This document shows, piece after piece, positions 1-6,352 of a stretch of 12,978 nucleotides of DNA. The stretch's first letter is position 1, and each line of letters starts with the position of its first letter. The DNA is from Baffinella frigidus (Eukaryota > Cryptophyceae > Cryptomonadales > Baffinellaceae). The translations under genes and the position numbers were made by a program. Where the stretch lies: assembly GCA_026770585.1 (NCBI GenBank), contig MU646428.1, forward strand, positions 704,801-717,778. Direction: 5' to 3'. The notes beneath the pieces are model-generated. The model was not told where the DNA came from. It worked only from the letters and a program-made list of their open reading frames with translations, and searched no databases.

Positions 1-36
<36 letters not shown>
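1..36. repeat. Poly-G homopolymer (36 G) at window edge
   Basis: The window opens with an uninterrupted run of 36 G, followed by an AT-rich segment. Two shorter homopolymers occur at 3631-3644 (14 G) and near 4797-4811 (C). It could be real, but a homopolymer of this length at a sequence edge is also a common assembly or sequencing artefact. Confidence 0.8.
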
Positions 37-41
<5 letters not shown>

Positions 42-152
42 TTATTACGGGCAGGCCGGTGGGGGGGCGCGTTTGTTTGATTTATTACGGATCGGAAGCA
101 ACGTGGCCGCCGTGTATTCCCTGACGTGGATGTCTTGTACGACTAGGAGGAG
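37..152. repeat. Diverged copy of a 65-bp repeat, also at 3548-3612
   Basis: The segment around 69-138 (tttgatttattacgga, then a GTGGCCGCCGTGTATTCCC stretch) is clearly related to 3548-3612 (tttatttaatacggag, then ATGGCCACCGTGTATTCCC). Both copies lie next to a G homopolymer (1-36 and 3631-3644). I see no coding potential. Confidence 0.6.
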
Positions 153-154
153 TA

Positions 155-255
155 TCCCTTAAGTGGCCAGTAGGCGCATACGCCCTACCGTAGGGCCCTA
201 TGACCTGCCTAGGACCTCTTGGCCCTCAAATTTGACGGCATGGGCACTTGAGGGA
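155..255. mobile_element. Family B MITE-like element, copy 1 (101 bp)
   Basis: The ends are inverted repeats: TCCCTTAAGTGGCCAG on the left and the complement of TCCCTCAAGTGCCCA on the right. Each end is flanked by TA (153-154 and 256-257), consistent with a 2-bp target-site duplication. The interior has CCTACCGTAGGG palindromes and an AAATTTGACGG motif but no ORF, so it is non-autonomous. Related copies are at 1350-1450, 2040-2140 (opposite orientation, also 101 bp) and 5401-5497. Confidence 0.8.
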
Positions 256-257
256 TA

Positions 258-371
258 GGGGTACCTCGCTCATAAGAAACTGCCCCCCCAGAGGACCACC
301 ATAGGGCCCTAGGCAAAGCCCTACTGTAGGGTCCTAGGGGGTGGCGCTTTTTAATGAGCGAGGCACCCCTG
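258..371. mobile_element. Family A MITE-like element, copy 1 (about 114 bp)
   Basis: The left end GGGGTACCTCGCTCATAAG is the inverted complement of the right end ...AATGAGCGAGGCACCCCTG. The core contains GGACCACCATAGGGCCCTAGG and CCCTACTGTAGGGTCCTAGG, as in the other A copies. It abuts family B copy 1, and the TA at 256-257 serves both elements. The expected first two bases (CA) are missing on the left. TA follows on the right (372-373). Confidence 0.8.
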
Positions 372-373
372 TA

Positions 374-647
374 GCTCTGCGAATGCTGTGGTCGATACAT
401 CCGTACCACCTCAACGTGCTGTGGCGGAGTGGAATCATCTAGGGATAAACCCTGAGTAGGCATAGCCGGGGTGACGCTACACAAGCCACGTCCTGTCAAG
501 CCTCTGCAGGAGGAGTGTTCGATACATGTACACCCGTACCACCTCAGCGTCTTGTGTGGCGGAGTTGAATCCGGTCAAGCCTTTGCACGCGCTCCTTGAG
601 AGGCAGGGGGGGAGCATCCTCACCTTCAACGTTGGAAGCTAAATGTG
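374..647. repeat. Non-coding; imperfect 127-bp-period duplication
   Basis: CGATACAT...CCGTACCACCTCA...GTGGCGGAGT at 393-436 recurs at 520-570, and TGTCAAGCCTCTGCA near 494 recurs as GGTCAAGCCTTTGCA near 574. The period is about 127 bp, so this is a two-copy imperfect tandem repeat. I see no convincing gene. Confidence 0.6.
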
Positions 648-765
648 CAAGGGTGCCTCGCTCATAAGAAACCGTCCCCTCCTCGGACCCTACAGTAGAC
701 TTATGCCTAGGGCCCTACGGTGATCCTAGGGGGGGGGGCGGTTTCTCATGCGCGAGGCACCTCTG
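648..765. mobile_element. Family A MITE-like element, copy 2 (118 bp)
   Basis: Left end CAAGGGTGCCTCGCTCATAA and right end ATGCGCGAGGCACCTCTG are inverted repeats, with a run of G next to the right arm. It is flanked by TG on both sides (646-647 and 766-767), so the 2-bp duplication is not restricted to TA. There is no internal ORF. Confidence 0.8.
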
Positions 766-843
766 TGCCTGCGCGGGCGAATCTGTCGAGAGAGAACTGT
801 GTCGCACCGTCCCGGGGTGCTCTCTGCGGCAGCCACCCAGCGT

Positions 844-957
844 CCTGGCCCATATCTATATTCAAACACGCTTACAACCACAGGGGCGCCTCGATTGCAG
901 GAAGACAACCCCTCCCTCCTAGGACTGGTGTCTCACAAATCCACCCCCGCTCGTCTA
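844..957. repeat. 126-bp satellite, first copy (interrupted by element A3)
   Basis: The sequence from CCTGGCCCATATCTATATTC through AGACAACCCCTCCCTCCTAGG to GGTGTCTCACAAATCCACC is repeated nearly exactly from 1127 onward. TAGGAC starts at 920, 1077 and 1203; the last two are 126 bp apart. The array is split by family A copy 3. Confidence 0.75.
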
Positions 958-1076
958 CAGGGGTACCTCGCTCATAAGAGACCGCCTCCCCCTCCAGGAC
1001 CCTACAGTAGGGCTATGCCCAGGGCCCTATGGTGGTCTTAGGGGGGCTGCGCTATCTTATGAGCGAGGTACCCCTG
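958..1076. mobile_element. Family A MITE-like element, copy 3 (119 bp), the best-preserved copy
   Basis: The ends are perfect complements over 22 bp: CAGGGGTACCTCGCTCATAA at the left and its complement, ending CCCCTG, at the right. TA flanks both sides (956-957 and 1077-1078). It sits inside the 126-bp satellite, so it inserted after the satellite existed or was amplified with it. There is no ORF. Confidence 0.85.
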
Positions 1077-1260
1077 TAGGACGGGTGTCTCACAAATCAA
1101 GCCCCGCACGTCCGCCCACACTCCGGCCTGGCCCATATCTATATTCAAACACGCTTACAACCACAAGGGCGCCTCGATTACAACAAGACAACCGCTCCCT
1201 CCTAGGACTGGTGTCTCACAAATCCACCACCGCTCATCCGCCCACACTCCAGCCTCACAT
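1077..1260. repeat. 126-bp satellite, continuation
   Basis: One complete unit runs 1077-1202. The next begins at 1203 and becomes unrecognisable after about 1255. ORFs across this area are low-complexity by-products of the repeat. The stretch 1256-1347 is C-rich with no recognised feature. Confidence 0.7.
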
Positions 1261-1349
1261 CAGCACCCTCGCACACTACATACACCCCGCCTCGCACGCA
1301 ATCCCCACCATCCCACGTAACACCCCCCCTCTGGGGGAAGTATCCCGTA

Positions 1350-1450
1350 TCCCTCAAGTGGCGAGTAGGCGCATACGCCCTACGGTGGGGCCCTAGGACC
1401 TGCCTACGGCGAGTTAGGGTGAATATTCGCTCGTCCGCCACTTGCTCCCC
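1350..1450. mobile_element. Family B MITE-like element, copy 2, decayed
   Basis: The left end TCCCTCAAGTGGCGAGTAGG follows a TA (1348-1349), and the GCGCATACGCCCTACGGT segment matches copy 1. The right end is recognisable only as CCGCCACTTG near 1436-1445 at the expected distance, and the terminal bases have diverged. Confidence 0.6.
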
Positions 1451-1504
1451 CGCGCAACACCCACTACACGTTCCACGGAATATGCCACGCCGCTCCCGGG
1501 CCTA

Positions 1505-1623
1505 GAGGGGTACCTCGCTCATGAGAAACTGCCTCCCCCTAGGACCCTACAGTAGGCCTATGCCTAGGGCCCTATGGTGGTCCCTAGGGGGGGGCGTTTG
1601 CTTATGAGCGAGGTGCCCCTCTG
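1505..1623. mobile_element. Family A MITE-like element, copy 4 (about 119 bp)
   Basis: GAGGGGTACCTCGCTCATGA at the left pairs with ATGAGCGAGGTGCCCCTCTG at the right. The core again has CCTACAGTAGG and TAGGGCCCTATGGTGG. Flanks are TA (1503-1504) and TG (1624-1625), so one flank may have mutated. Confidence 0.8.
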
Positions 1624-1681
1624 TGGTACTATCTTACAAAGTTAACAAACATACCAGCGCGTCTTTTTGCAATGCACGCGA

Positions 1682-1818
1682 TGGTCCACCCTGGAGGCAA
1701 ACCAGGGGCAAACCTTAAGTCAATCTCCCTCAGATGCGCCCGGATTCCGGGCGCATTTGAAGGGGAGTTGACTTAAGAAACCACCAATTTGCCCATAAGT
1801 TGCCTCCAGGGTGGACCA
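1682..1818. mobile_element. Foldback element with perfect 19-bp ends (137 bp)
   Basis: TGGTCCACCCTGGAGGCAA at the left is the exact complement of the right end. The centre is a second palindrome, GATGCGCCCGG/CCGGGCGCATT. The arms contain CTTAAGTCAATC and GTTGACTTAAGAAAC, a motif shared with the elements at 2686, 6620, 9160 and 9735. There is no coding sequence. Confidence 0.8.
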
Positions 1819-1855
1819 GCGCAAGCGCACCCCTCGCGACTTCGGTTCCGCCATC

Positions 1856-1981
1856 CCACGCCAGAGGGCTGGAAACATCCACTTTTGACATCTTTCGAGG
1901 GAAATGCCTTGAATTCTTAAGTTAACCGCGACAGATCTATCGCGGATAAGGTGTCGGTTTCCCTCGATCATCCTGGCGTGG
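1856..1981. mobile_element. CCACGCC-ended foldback element, copy 1 (126 bp)
   Basis: It begins CCACGCCAGAGGGCTGGAAA and ends CCTGGCGTGG. TC occurs immediately outside both ends (1854-1855 and 1982-1983), a probable 2-bp target duplication. The interior has an ATCTATCGCGGATAAG stretch and no ORF. The first 20 bases closely match the element at 6620. Confidence 0.75.
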
Positions 1982-2039
1982 TCCCCGACCGCTATCGCGC
2001 ATCCTGCATCCGCTCCTGAGGGAACCCCGAGGTTTAGTA

Positions 2040-2140
2040 TACCTTAAGTGGCCAGGCAGTCAAATTTGACGGCCAAGAGGTCCAAGGCAGGTCCTATGGC
2101 CCTACGGTAGGGCGTATGAGCCTACCGGCCACTTAAGGGA
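2040..2140. mobile_element. Family B MITE-like element, copy 3 (101 bp, inverted)
   Basis: Left end TACCTTAAGTGGCCAGG and right end CCGGCCACTTAAGGGA are inverted repeats, flanked by TA at 2038-2039 and 2141-2142. The interior matches copy 1 on the opposite strand (AAATTTGACGGCCAAGAGG, GTAGGGCGTATG). Its length is identical to copy 1. Confidence 0.8.
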
Positions 2141-2142
2141 TA

Positions 2143-2497
2143 GGGATGCAAGCCGTCGTAAGGGGCCTTTCAAGGCGAGGCAAGCCGCAAACGTGCATTT
2201 CTCTGGGGCGTAAATGGTCAAACACGACCGCTACACGCCACCACTTAGCAGCCACCGGGGCCTTCGATGATGTGTCCATCGAAACGATTCTGGTACAAGT
2301 TGCAATTCGTTTAAGTGTAAGGGGCTTGAAATGATCCCCGGAAATCTGGGGAAGATGAACCTCGGGCGCTGCTGAGAGGAAGGAAGGAAGGCCTGCAAGT
2401 AGGGTGGTTAGCTTCCCCATAAAAAAACTGGAGGGAAACGGTGACGCCACAGTACAAAACTGTCAACTTTAGGAAGACAACGTGAGACGCTGCGTAC
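2143..2497. other. No recognised gene
   Basis: The stretch has open frames on both strands (+ 2146-2334, - 2133-2450). The - frame starts inside a repeat, neither resembles a known family, and neither shows codon bias. I see nothing else supportable here. Confidence 0.5.
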
Positions 2498-2673
2498 CTG
2501 CTGCTGCCGGAATTTCATTTCAGAACGAGACAGAATCTGTCCCGCTATCTTAGGCTCCCCACGCGGAAGGTAGGGGTGTACATGCTGTTTTAGGCATCAA
2601 ATGATGCTATCTTACGCCTCTTTATCAGGACAGATTCTGGTATGTTGCGAGATGAAATCCTGCTGCTGCCGGA
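2498..2673. mobile_element. Foldback element flanked by 14-bp direct repeats
   Basis: CTGCTGCTGCCGGA occurs at 2498-2511 and again at 2660-2673. Between them lies an inverted-repeat element. Left-arm ATTTCAT and AGAATCTGTCC pair with right-arm GGACAGATTCT and ATGAAAT (2652-2658). The direct repeats could be a long target duplication or two copies of a host gene fragment; a third copy of the same host sequence is at 2886-2899. Confidence 0.6.
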
Positions 2674-2685
2674 GCGCCTCCGCGT

Positions 2686-2773
2686 GTCAACTTATGCGGA
2701 GAGTAAAGAATAAGTTGACGGATTCGTAGGGAATTGACTTAAAAAAACGACTTTTAGACGTCGTTTTCTGAGG
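2686..2773. mobile_element. Left-truncated foldback element related to 9160-9302
   Basis: The centre has GTCAACTTAT...ATAAGTTGAC. The right arm has GGGAATTGACTTAA and ends TTTTCTGAGG followed by TA, matching the right arm of the element at 9160 (GGGTTGACTTACG ... TTTTCTGAGA, TA). No matching left arm is present, so it appears truncated. The right arm also contains a small hairpin, AAACGAC/GTCGTTT. Confidence 0.6.
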
Positions 2774-2818
2774 TAAGTGTCGACCGCTTGTCATGGAGTC
2801 CCATGTCATACATCAAGT

Positions 2819-2856
2819 TCTAGCTCTGCCCCAGTTCAATTTGGGCTCGCAAATAT
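2819..2856. mobile_element. Fragment of the CTAGCTCTGCC-ended element family
   Basis: CTAGCTCTGCCCCAGTTCAA followed by TTTGGGCTCGC matches the left ends of the elements at 4446, 9427 and 9584. No right end is found, so this is a remnant. Confidence 0.5.
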
Positions 2857-2883
2857 TCAGCATTTGTACCAGGAAAATAGATA

Positions 2884-3024
2884 CCTGTTGCTGCCGGAGC
2901 GCCTCGGCCTGTCGCGCCTGTGCACGCTGCTGCCGGACCTGCGCGAGGGTTGGCGGCTGCGGCCGCTCAACGAGGTCGTACCTGTTCCACCTCCCTGTGT
3001 TGTACCAGTTCCCTGCGCGGGATA
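2884..3024 (+). pseudogene. GC3-rich coding-like fragment (LLLPERLGLSRL...), unidentified
   Basis: One + frame reads LLLPERLGLSRLCTLLPDLR and then EGWRLRPLNEVVPVPPPC before a stop at 3022-3024. Almost every codon up to about 2970 ends in G or C, which is unlike the surrounding repeats and suggests a true exon origin. I do not recognise the family. The first motif recurs at 2660-2682 (LLLPERLRV, cut by an element) and 2498-2511. The last part recurs at 3290-3361 (LRSLDEVVPVPPPC). This suggests a gene broken up and partly duplicated by repeats. A GT at 2971 could also be an exon end, so a real exon cannot be excluded. Confidence 0.4.
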
Positions 3025-3028
3025 GAGA

Positions 3029-3289
3029 CGCGCGTTTATTTGTTTATGTGTATCATCATTTATGTATTATTTTATCATCGTTTGTGTATCATGTGTCATT
3101 ATTTAGGTTTTATTTACATGTTTATTATTTATGTATTTGTTTGTTTCTTTATTTGTGTATTTGTTTCTTTATTTGTGTATTTTATGTATAATTTATGTAT
3201 TCTATTTTATTTATTTATTTGTTTGTTTGTTTATTTATTTATGTATTTCTTTGTTTGTGTATTTGTTTGTTTGTTTGTTTGTTTGTTTG
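3029..3289. repeat. T-rich TTTG/TTTA low-complexity tract, first
   Basis: About 260 bp of T-rich sequence is built from TTTA, TTTG and TGTATTT units, ending in a run of seven or more GTTT units. All + frames read as Phe/Leu/Tyr/Cys/Val-rich nonsense, so these ORFs are not genes. Confidence 0.85.
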
Positions 3290-3365
3290 TTGGAGGCTGC
3301 GGTCGCTCGACGAGGTCGTGCCTGTTCCACCGCCCTGTGGTGTACCAGTTCCCTGCACAGGGCGG
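3290..3365. repeat. Second copy of the 2949-3024 GC-rich segment
   Basis: GGAGGCTGCGGTCGCTCGAC and the following CCTGTTCCACCGCCCTGTGG are about 85-90% identical by eye to 2951-3021. Both copies are followed by T-rich tract, so the whole GC segment plus T-rich tract unit is duplicated with a period of about 340 bp. Confidence 0.7.
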
Positions 3366-3401
3366 AAAACTGCGGTTATTCATTTAGGGAGAGAGACGTG
3401 T

Positions 3402-3560
3402 GTTGACTTATTTATTTATTTGTGTATCATTATTTATGTACTATTCATGAATTTATTATTTATGTATTTCTTTCTTGCATTGTTTGTTTTTTTGTTTGTT
3501 TTTTTGTTTGTTTGTTTGTGTGTGTGTTTGTGTGTTTGTTGTGTTCGTGTGTTTATTTAA
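3402..3560. repeat. T-rich TTTG/TTTA low-complexity tract, second
   Basis: The composition is the same as the first tract, with TTTGTTTGTTTG and TGTGTGTTTG runs. It leads directly into the copy of the 65-bp repeat shared with the start of the window. Confidence 0.85.
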
Positions 3561-3630
3561 TACGGAGCGAACCCAACATGGCCACCGTGTATTCCCTTCC
3601 GTGAAGGTCTTGGAAGGTCAGGACCAAAAC

Positions 3631-3701
3631 GGGGGGGGGGGGGGCTAAACCCTAAACCCTAAACCCTAAACACTAAACCCTAAACACTAAACACTAAACC
3701 C
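3631..3701. repeat. Interstitial telomeric repeat (CCCTAAA)n behind a 14-G run
   Basis: A run of 14 G is followed by about eight CCCTAAA units, some mutated to CACTAAA, from 3645 to 3701. CCCTAAA is the C-strand of the TTTAGGG telomere type. This is either a relic of a chromosome end or a telomere-sequence insertion at a break. Confidence 0.9.
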
Positions 3702-4182
3702 GTTTGCTGAGTACGTCGCACGACCGCAGATAGGAACCACTTGAGAACGCTAGAGCCTCCTGTTTACATGTGGTGTTGTAAAGATGGGTACCAGGAACAG
3801 GACACCACACCGGAATTTCCGGAGGGTCGCGACCAAACCCGCGAAAGTTACTACAAAAATGCCCACTTGTCAAGAACCCGAGGTTAAAATAGGGGGCTCC
3901 AGCATTCTGGAGTGAGAAGGCGCCGTGCCAACAGCCTTCTTATTCTAGCGACATCTAGAACCTTCTAGAGACACCTAGCGCCTTCTATGGGTGTGCTAAG
4001 GACGCGTTAGTGATGGGGTAACTGGGCATTGCAGCACCGCCGAGACCCCCCCGAGCCACACAGTGGGCTTCCAAGACAATGCCCATCTATTTTCCTGGTA
4101 TAAATATTATCCATTGCTAAGGAACAACTGGAATTTCTGCTGGAATTCTGTCCGAAATCCCCTTCGAAACCCACTGTGTTAA
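3702..4182. other. No recognised gene; minor short repeats
   Basis: Features seen are a CCGGAATTTCCGG palindrome near 3811, complementary TGTGGTGT (about 3769) and ACACCACA (about 3803), and a local repetition of CTAG/CCTTCTA motifs at 3941-3990. A - strand frame at 4007-4291 runs into the family C element and is not supported as a gene. Confidence 0.5.
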
Positions 4183-4184
4183 TA

Positions 4185-4330
4185 GGGTAACGGACTAAAA
4201 ATGGGGTGGTTAGGCCTACGGTATTACCTACGGTAGGCCGTAGGGTTTTCCGTAGGAGCCCCCCTAGGCCCCTACGGCCTACCGTAGTCAATACCGTAGG
4301 CCTAACTACCCCATTTTTAGTCCGTTATCC
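4185..4330. mobile_element. Family C MITE-like element, copy 1 (146 bp)
   Basis: Inverted ends GGGTAACGGACTAAAAATGG and the complement of GGATAACGGACTAAAAATGG extend through GTTAGGCCTACGGTATT, about 43 bp in all. It is flanked by TA at 4183-4184 and 4331-4332. The centre is rich in CCTACGGTAGG and CCCCTAGGCC palindromes. Copy 2 at 7700-7845 has exactly the same length. Confidence 0.85.
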
Positions 4331-4332
4331 TA

Positions 4333-4445
4333 TGAGTGTGGGAGGGGCGTGCGAGACTGAAGAGGCCACTCAGCGGTGAGAAATTCCTCGTAGAGCAATG
4401 CATGCCTCGTGGAAACCACTGGGGGAGGGGACAGAGTGGGTGAGA
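4333..4445. other. No recognised feature
   Basis: A short GC-rich spacer between two foldback elements. I see no ORF, repeat or signal of note. Confidence 0.5.
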
Positions 4446-4568
4446 GCTAGTTCTGCCTGAGTTTAATTCTGGCTCGTCATTAAAAATATTTTAGTCGCCC
4501 TTTTGTACTGGATTTCTGATCTAAATGTGTTTCACGACGAGTCATAATTAAACTGAGGCAGAGCTAGC
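4446..4568. mobile_element. CTAGCTCTGCC-ended element, copy 1 (123 bp)
   Basis: Left GCTAGTTCTGCCTGAGTTTA and right TAAACTGAGGCAGAGCTAGC are near-perfect inverted repeats continuing to GGCTCGTC/GACGAGTC. GA lies outside both ends (4444-4445 and 4569-4570). The AT-rich interior has no ORF. Related copies are at 9427-9550, 9583-9714 and (fragment) 2819. Confidence 0.8.
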
Positions 4569-4697
4569 GAGCGGGCAGGACGGCACCTTGTCCGTTGTCC
4601 CAGAGGCACCAGCAGTAACCTGCGAAACACCAGACATTCCCGAGTCACTTTCTGTTGGAAGCTGGAAATCGGGGGGGGGCTTCTTCTTCTTCTTCTT

Positions 4698-4849
4698 TAT
4701 TACTCGCAAGCCTAGAGATGAGTGATCCAAAAGTCTGTGAACCCTACGACGAGCCCGGAGGGCAGCACCGTCTACAGGGTACCTCGCTCATAAGAACCCC
4801 CCCCCCCCCCCTTACTCGCAAGCTTAGAGATGAGTGATCCAAAAGTCTA
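4698..4849. repeat. Direct duplication (about 38 bp) around a family A fragment
   Basis: TTACTCGCAAGCCTAGAGAT...CCAAAAGTCT at 4700-4737 recurs at 4812-4849 with one or two changes. Between them is the left end of a family A element (CAGGGTACCTCGCTCATAAG from 4775) that ends in a run of about 14 C at 4797-4811. The first duplicate is preceded by a CTT microsatellite (4680-4697). Confidence 0.7.
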
Positions 4850-4957
4850 CGAGCATCAAGACTGTGGGGGCTGGATACCACGGCTAGATTTTGTGGGAAT
4901 TCTAGCATTTTTAACCACTTTCCAGAAAACATGGCAGCAGTGCTCATTTTTTGAGCG

Positions 4958-5146
4958 TTCAATTTACATACCTTGCGGGGTGAGATTCGGGGGATGCTGT
5001 CTGGGGCAACCCGCTCGGGTTCACGATGGAGAAAATGCAAACCAAGTTAGGTGAAAAATGCGAAATTGAAGATGTAATTTGTTAGGTTCACGATGGATCT
5101 GGCGCGTCGTGCTTTGTAAAGTCACTCGCAAGGTATGTAAATTGAA
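4958..5146. mobile_element. 189-bp element with perfect 18-bp inverted ends
   Basis: TTCAATTTACATACCTTG (4958-4975) is the exact complement of CAAGGTATGTAAATTGAA (5129-5146). The interior runs from CCTTGCGGGGTGAG to AAAGTCACTCG and includes two GGTTCACGATGGA motifs. The interior is repeated immediately downstream without the inverted ends. Confidence 0.65.
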
Positions 5147-5305
5147 CCTTGCGGGGTGAGATTCGGGGGATGCGGTCTGGGGCAACCCGCTCGGGTTCAC
5201 GATGGAGAAAATGCAAACCAAGTTAGGTGAAATGCGAAATTGAAGATGTAATTTGTTAGGTTCACGATGGATCTGGCGCGTCGTGCTTTGTAAAGTCACT
5301 CGGGG
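5147..5305. repeat. Tandem copy of the 4971-5129 interior
   Basis: CCTTGCGGGGTGAGATTCGG and all following sequence to GTAAAGTCACTCG repeats 4971-5129 almost identically. Differences are T/G at the GATGCTGTC/GATGCGGTC site and two fewer A in the GTGAAA run. The period is 176 bp. High identity implies a recent duplication. Confidence 0.85.
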
Positions 5306-5336
5306 CATCCTACACGGGACGGTATCCCCAGGATGG

Positions 5337-5383
5337 ATGGAATGCACACCGGTTGGGTAGACGATGGAGATGATGCCCGCGGA
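5337..5383. repeat. 47-bp direct repeat, also at 5734-5780, partly at 5500
   Basis: GGAATGCACACCGGTTGGGT and the following AGACGATGGAGATGATGCCC occur at 5337 and 5734. AATGCACACCGGTTGGGTAC also restarts at 5499, just after the family B element, so the same segment is present three times and flanks two foldback elements. Confidence 0.75.
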
Positions 5384-5400
5384 GCCCCGCTGGGACGATG

Positions 5401-5497
5401 TTTCTTAAGTGGCGAGAGGGTCGTATTTGACCCCCAGCAGGTCGTAGGCCTCTACAGGTCTAGGTCGGAGCTAATAGGCTACTCGCCATGTAAGGGA
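5401..5497. mobile_element. Family B MITE-like element, copy 4 (97 bp)
   Basis: Left TTTCTTAAGTGGCGAG and right CTCGCCATGTAAGGGA are imperfect inverted repeats. Flanks are TG on the left and TA on the right, so the duplication is imperfect. The interior (GTCGTATTTGACC, GGTCGTAGGCC) is more diverged than in copies 1 and 3. Confidence 0.65.
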
Positions 5498-5524
5498 TAA
5501 TGCACACCGGTTGGGTACACGATT

Positions 5525-5676
5525 TCATCCCGGCGAGTATTTCTAAGAAATACGATTTCGGGGATCTCCGATTCGATTTGCAACGAAAATTACTACACGG
5601 ACGTGACTGAAAATGTCCGGTGTGTAGTAATTTTCGTTGCCAGGATCGTATTTCTCAGAAATACTACCCAGGATGA
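5525..5676. mobile_element. Foldback element with nested hairpins (152 bp)
   Basis: Outer arms TCATCCCGGCGAGTATTTCT and its diverged complement close the element. Each arm is itself palindromic (GTATTTCTAAGAAATAC at 5537-5553; GTATTTCTCAGAAATAC at 5648-5664). The inner stem GCAACGAAAATTACTACAC (5580-5598) is the exact complement of 5622-5640, with a further small stem GGAC/GTCC in the loop. Confidence 0.75.
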
Positions 5677-5785
5677 GATTGAGAGCCCCGTCGCGAATTT
5701 TCCCAACGCTTTACTTCCCGCAATAATCTGGCGTGGAATGCACACCGGTTGGGTAGACGATGGAGATGATGCCCGCGCAGCCCGC

Positions 5786-6004
5786 TGAGACGTCGCCTTG
5801 TCCGCGCGTGTAGAACTCTTTCGCCTGCCGCAGCTCGTGACGTTAGGGTCGAGGTCGACTTTTGATGTGGCTCTCAAGGAATCGCGTACAAATATGCACA
5901 TAGATGGACTTCTCGTTAGATTCCTGTTAGGACAGCTCCGAGCTCCGAGCCCCCCTGAGACGTCGCCTTGCCCGCGCTTATAGAACTCTTTCGCCTGCCG
6001 CAGC
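5786..6004. repeat. 50-bp direct repeat pair
   Basis: CTGAGACGTCGCCTTGTCCG...AGAACTCTTTCGCCTGCCGC at 5786-5834 recurs at 5954-6004 with three or four changes. The intervening 120 bp is unique and I see no gene in it. Confidence 0.75.
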
Positions 6005-6032
6005 GTGGGGCGAAGGGCCGTTATTGAGGCCC

Positions 6033-6058
6033 CTCCCCCTCAATCCTTGAGGGGGGAG
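6033..6058. repeat. Short palindrome
   Basis: CTCCCCCTCAA is followed, after a 3-base loop, by TTGAGGGGGGAG. It could form a strong stem. No adjacent gene is recognised that it would terminate or regulate. Confidence 0.6.
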
Positions 6059-6352
6059 AAGTGATGAAAATTATTTGACACCAGCAAAATCGCGAATTCC
6101 CAGGTGTTATGGAGCGGAATTTCGAGGGGGGGGCGTAGGAGAAGGAGACGTGCACGAACCCGACTAGCCCTTTCGCCACCACCAGATCCTGTGGGGGGTA
6201 GGAGAGCGTCACCAGCGCCCTTGCATATTTTTGTAAAGCAACTCTCTCTCTACCCGCGGTGGTTTCGTGACGTTGCCCCTGGGCGAACCAAGCTGGGCGG
6301 TGGGTCAAGCGGCAGCACAGGGCCAGGCGGGAGATCGCGTGGTTAGCCTCAC

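Noticed and set aside
748-1441. Open frames of about 80-103 codons across 748-1441
   Set aside because: They run through foldback elements and the 126-bp satellite, and the peptides simply repeat with the DNA repeat.
2793-3604. Long + strand frames rich in Phe, Leu, Tyr, Cys and Val resembling membrane proteins
   Set aside because: They are translations of TTTG/TTTA simple repeat in all three frames; no frame is favoured and no start or domain is supported.
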